A DNA stretch of 64,000 bases, from the NCBI RefSeq assembly GCF_026460985.1, contig NZ_JAPKNM010000051.1, positions 53,814-117,813 on the forward strand, read 5' to 3'. The stretch is from Sphingomonas sp. Its GTDB lineage: Bacteria > Pseudomonadota > Alphaproteobacteria > Sphingomonadales > Sphingomonadaceae. A model generated the notes under the pieces. That model was not told where the DNA came from. It saw only the letters and a list, made by a program, of their open reading frames with translations, and ran no database searches. This document shows positions 60,245 through 64,000 of the stretch, one piece after another. The position numbers and the translations under genes were made by a program. Positions within the stretch are counted from its first letter, which is position 1. Each line of letters opens with the position of its first letter.

Positions 60245-62419
60245 TTACGCCGCTGCGGCGGCGTCCTGCCGCTCGAGCAGCGTCCGCGCATGGTCCGCGA
60301 TGCGATAGCGGTCGATCAACTCGGCGAATTCCTGCGCGGTCATCTTGCGGAAGCGCCGCGAGGCGATCTCGATCTTGCGCTGCTTGCGGTTGATCTTCGC
60401 CCGCCGCGCCCCCTTGGCGCGGCTCGGCAACGGCGCGTCCGCGGCCAGAAACACGCTGAACCGCAAGCCGTTGCTGTTATGGGCGCCACCGACCACCCGA
60501 TAGCCGACCTGCTCGATTTCCTGCCATGCGATCGGACGATCGACTCCGTCCAGCACCAGCGCGTCGGGATGCAGCGTCACGAACGGCTTCTCGCCACGGA
60601 TCAGCAATCCCACCCCGATCAGGAGGAAGACCACCGCAATCGCCCCGCAGAGCCCCGCCAGCAAATCGGCGTCACCGGGGAATTGCGCTTCCTGCAGCTT
60701 CACGCCGATCGCGATCGCGGCAAAGATCAGCCCGCCGATCCCGAGCGCCCATCCGCCGGCGCGGGTGCTGTCCTGCACGACGATTGCCTCGGCGCCCACC
60801 GCCCCCGCCGCCGTCTCCAGCGATTCGCGATGCGCGCGATGGGTCTCGCGCGCGCCGCCGGTGAAATCGGCGGTCAGATCGCGAAACAGCTGGTCCGGCG
60901 CGGCGAACAGCGCCGAGACCCGCGCCATCGCGTCTTCGGCCGGGAGCGCGGTGACTTCGGCGAGCAGCGCCGGACCCGGCGTCACCCCCAGCGCCGAGAG
61001 GCGCTGATGCGTGGGGGGATGGGTATCGGTCGGGTGCGGCTGCGGCGTCTCCTCGGTCGCCATCGGGTCGTCCAGCCCGATCTCGCATGCGCGCGCGAAC
61101 ACCGCCGCGACCAGGTCGGCCGGCGCATTTTCAGGATTCTGAAATGCGGCGCCCAGCGTCTCGTCGATCCGCCCTTCGACTGCGCCGGTCCGCAGCAGGG
61201 CCCGCGCCTGCGCATCCGATGAAGTGATGCGGGCGCCCGCTTCGTCGGCCGCGAATTCGCGCAACCGGCTCCAGTGGAGCACCGCGCGATCGAACCGGTC
61301 CATCACGAACAGGCCCAGCTCGACCGCGGGACGCGTGATCAGTCCGTCCGACCCATCGCCCCCCCGCCCCGCCAGCACCATCGCGGCGAGCGAGCGGTTC
61401 ACGCCCGCATAGATCGGCACGAAGCGCAGGCTGTATTCGGTATCGCCGCCGGTGAAATGGCCGAGCTCGTGGCCGATGATCGCCTCGGCTTCGTCCTGGC
61501 GGAGCAGCGGCAGATAGGGCAGCGGCAAATAGAGCGTGCGGCCCTCGAACCGCTCGCCGCCGGGCGACAGCAATTTGGGCCCGGAAGTGACGAAGAAACC
61601 GCGCGTCAGGCCGACCACGATCTGGTCCGGACGCAGCGCGCCGAGCCGATCGGCGAGCGCGTCGATCCATTGCCACAATCCGGGCGCGTCGGCGCGCGAA
61701 ACGCTGCGGCCGTCGATCTCGAGCGGATCCGGCTCGAACAGGGCCAGCGTGTGGCGCAGATTGTACACCGCCTTACCCGCGGTCCACAGCGAGAAGCCCA
61801 TCACGACGACCGCGACGAGCACCAGCTTCATGTCGCGCGTGCCCGGATTTTCGAGCTCGACCAGCGGCGCGGCCTCGAAACCCACCGCCGCGACCACGCC
61901 GATCGCCGTCGCGACGACCTGGACGCCCAGCAGCGGCGGCAGCGCGCGCCGGACAAAGCCGAAACCGCGCTCGAGCGCGTCGCGCGACTGGCGTCCCGCC
62001 CAGCCGAGCGCCGCCGAGCCGAGCAGCATCAATATCGAAATCGCCAACACGAGCGCGGCGCAGACGATCACCACCGGGGGAAGATGCGCGCGAATGCTCT
62101 CGACCAGGATCACCCGGTCCAGCCGGGTCAGTTCTTCGCGCGCGAGACCCACCGCGGCCTCGCCGACATAGAGCCGGCCGTCCTTGCGGATCTGGGTCTC
62201 CCAAGCGATCTTCCCCGAGGCGGTGGCTGCGCGCGTCGCCGCTTCCAGATCGGCGAGCATGGCCGCGACTTCGGCGCGCGCCGTTTTGTTTTCGGCCTGC
62301 TGCCCGGGCGCGCGCTGCAGCTCCCAGATGCCCAGCGCCAACACCGCGAGCGGCAGGATCAACGTGGTCAGAACGAGTATGAATGCCTCACGAACCCGGT
62401 TCGACACGCTCTGCCCCAT
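60245..62419 (-). CDS. M48-family metallopeptidase, membrane-anchored
   Basis: IIGHELGHFTGGDTEYS (HExxH) with several TM helices. Confidence 0.87.
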   Translation of the reverse strand: MGQSVSNRVREAFILVLTTLILPLAVLALGIWELQRAPGQQAENKTARAEVAAMLADLEAATRAATASGKIAWETQIRKDGRLYVGEAAVGLAREELTRLDRVILVESIRAHLPPVVIVCAALVLAISILMLLGSAALGWAGRQSRDALERGFGFVRRALPPLLGVQVVATAIGVVAAVGFEAAPLVELENPGTRDMKLVLVAVVVMGFSLWTAGKAVYNLRHTLALFEPDPLEIDGRSVSRADAPGLWQWIDALADRLGALRPDQIVVGLTRGFFVTSGPKLLSPGGERFEGRTLYLPLPYLPLLRQDEAEAIIGHELGHFTGGDTEYSLRFVPIYAGVNRSLAAMVLAGRGGDGSDGLITRPAVELGLFVMDRFDRAVLHWSRLREFAADEAGARITSSDAQARALLRTGAVEGRIDETLGAAFQNPENAPADLVAAVFARACEIGLDDPMATEETPQPHPTDTHPPTHQRLSALGVTPGPALLAEVTALPAEDAMARVSALFAAPDQLFRDLTADFTGGARETHRAHRESLETAAGAVGAEAIVVQDSTRAGGWALGIGGLIFAAIAIGVKLQEAQFPGDADLLAGLCGAIAVVFLLIGVGLLIRGEKPFVTLHPDALVLDGVDRPIAWQEIEQVGYRVVGGAHNSNGLRFSVFLAADAPLPSRAKGARRAKINRKQRKIEIASRRFRKMTAQEFAELIDRYRIADHARTLLERQDAAAAA

Positions 62420-62564
62420 TTTTTGCGAATGCGCTTCCGAGTAGCGGATGCAAAAGCGGGTCGGCAACCGGGCGCCGTTACTGCCGCGAAACTTTTTGCG
62501 GAGGCCGGTTCGGATGCGCGCGGCCCTTGCCCGCGCGTTCCCGCGTCGCTACGCCGCAGCTTTA

Positions 62565-63554
<990 letters not shown>

Positions 63555-63603
63555 AGTTTGTTCGTCACCCCCACCCCTTCCTGACAGTCTGGGAGGCACG
63601 CGC

Positions 63604-64000
63604 ATGAAAACCGCCTTCCTCAACGCGCAGCTCGTCTGCCCTGTCGGCGGCGTTTCCACCGGCAACCTCCTGGTCGACGGCGAGACCATCGCCGCGGCCG
63701 GCGATTTCGACATCCCCGCCGACGCCCGGCGCATCGACCTCGGCGGCAAGACGCTCGCCCCCGCGCTGATCGATCTCGGCGTGTTTGCGGTCGACAAGGC
63801 CGCGTGCCGCGCGGGCGGTATCGCGCGCGTGGGGCTGATGCCCGATCAATCGCCGGTGCTCGACGATCCCGGCATCGTCCGCCGCGCCGCGCTCTCGGGC
63901 AAGCCGGCGCTCTGGGTCCATCCGCTCGCCGCCGCGACGCGCGGGCTCGAGGGGCAGGATCTCGGCGAGATGGCGATCAATGCCTCGGCGGGCGCGCGTG
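63604..64000 (+). CDS. Dihydroorotase-like protein, N-terminal part (truncated by window)
   Basis: MKTAFLNAQLVCPVGGVSTGNLLVDGETIAAAGDFDIPADARRIDLGGKTLAPALIDLGVFAVD...GGIARVGLMPDQSPVLDDPG; HxH absent. Confidence 0.85.
   Translation, partial: MKTAFLNAQLVCPVGGVSTGNLLVDGETIAAAGDFDIPADARRIDLGGKTLAPALIDLGVFAVDKAACRAGGIARVGLMPDQSPVLDDPGIVRRAALSGKPALWVHPLAAATRGLEGQDLGEMAINASAGAR

Overview
The window is 64 kb of high-GC chromosomal DNA from an alphaproteobacterium. Gene content, repeat families and synteny look sphingomonad-like (inference). Left to right: (1) a urea/guanidine-carboxylase nitrogen-assimilation cluster (ABC transporter, NikR-fold regulator, UAAP1/UAAP2, biotin-dependent carboxylase, allophanate hydrolase, 2Fe-2S ferredoxin, biotin synthase) followed by a fatty-acid-hydroxylase-family gene; (2) a degraded mobile-element scar next to tRNA-Met(CAT); (3) 2'-5' RNA ligase-like, Kup K+ transporter, Lrp/alanine dehydrogenase pair; (4) a complete ccmCDEFGHI cytochrome c maturation operon that carries REP-type inserts; (5) alpha/beta hydrolase, GH16 lipoprotein, DUF559 gene flanked by inverted repeats, ECF41 sigma factor with its carboxymuconolactone-decarboxylase partner, a Leu/Phe/Val dehydrogenase, tRNA-His, a degenerate GspE-like protein, a 2OG-Fe(II) oxygenase; (6) TonB receptor and beta-helix lipoprotein pair, a B3 metallo-beta-lactamase-like protein with an E-x-H-x-D-H motif; (7) hupB, lon, clpX, clpP and tig with tandem M1 peptidases inserted; (8) secreted proteins of unknown function, gatCAB with an embedded small zinc-ribbon ORF, DUF4153, DUF3089, ruvX, M48 peptidase, pyrB and the start of a dihydroorotase-like pyrC that lacks the HxH motif. 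Best candidates for something undescribed: the NikR-fold regulator with lost nickel ligands and an adjacent 28-bp palindrome inside the guanidine/urea cluster, the DUF559 repeat-flanked unit, the in-frame REP insertion in ccmF, the zinc-ribbon ORF between gatA and gatB, and the Walker-A-less GspE-like protein. No CRISPR array was seen. All family calls come from reading motifs, without database searches.
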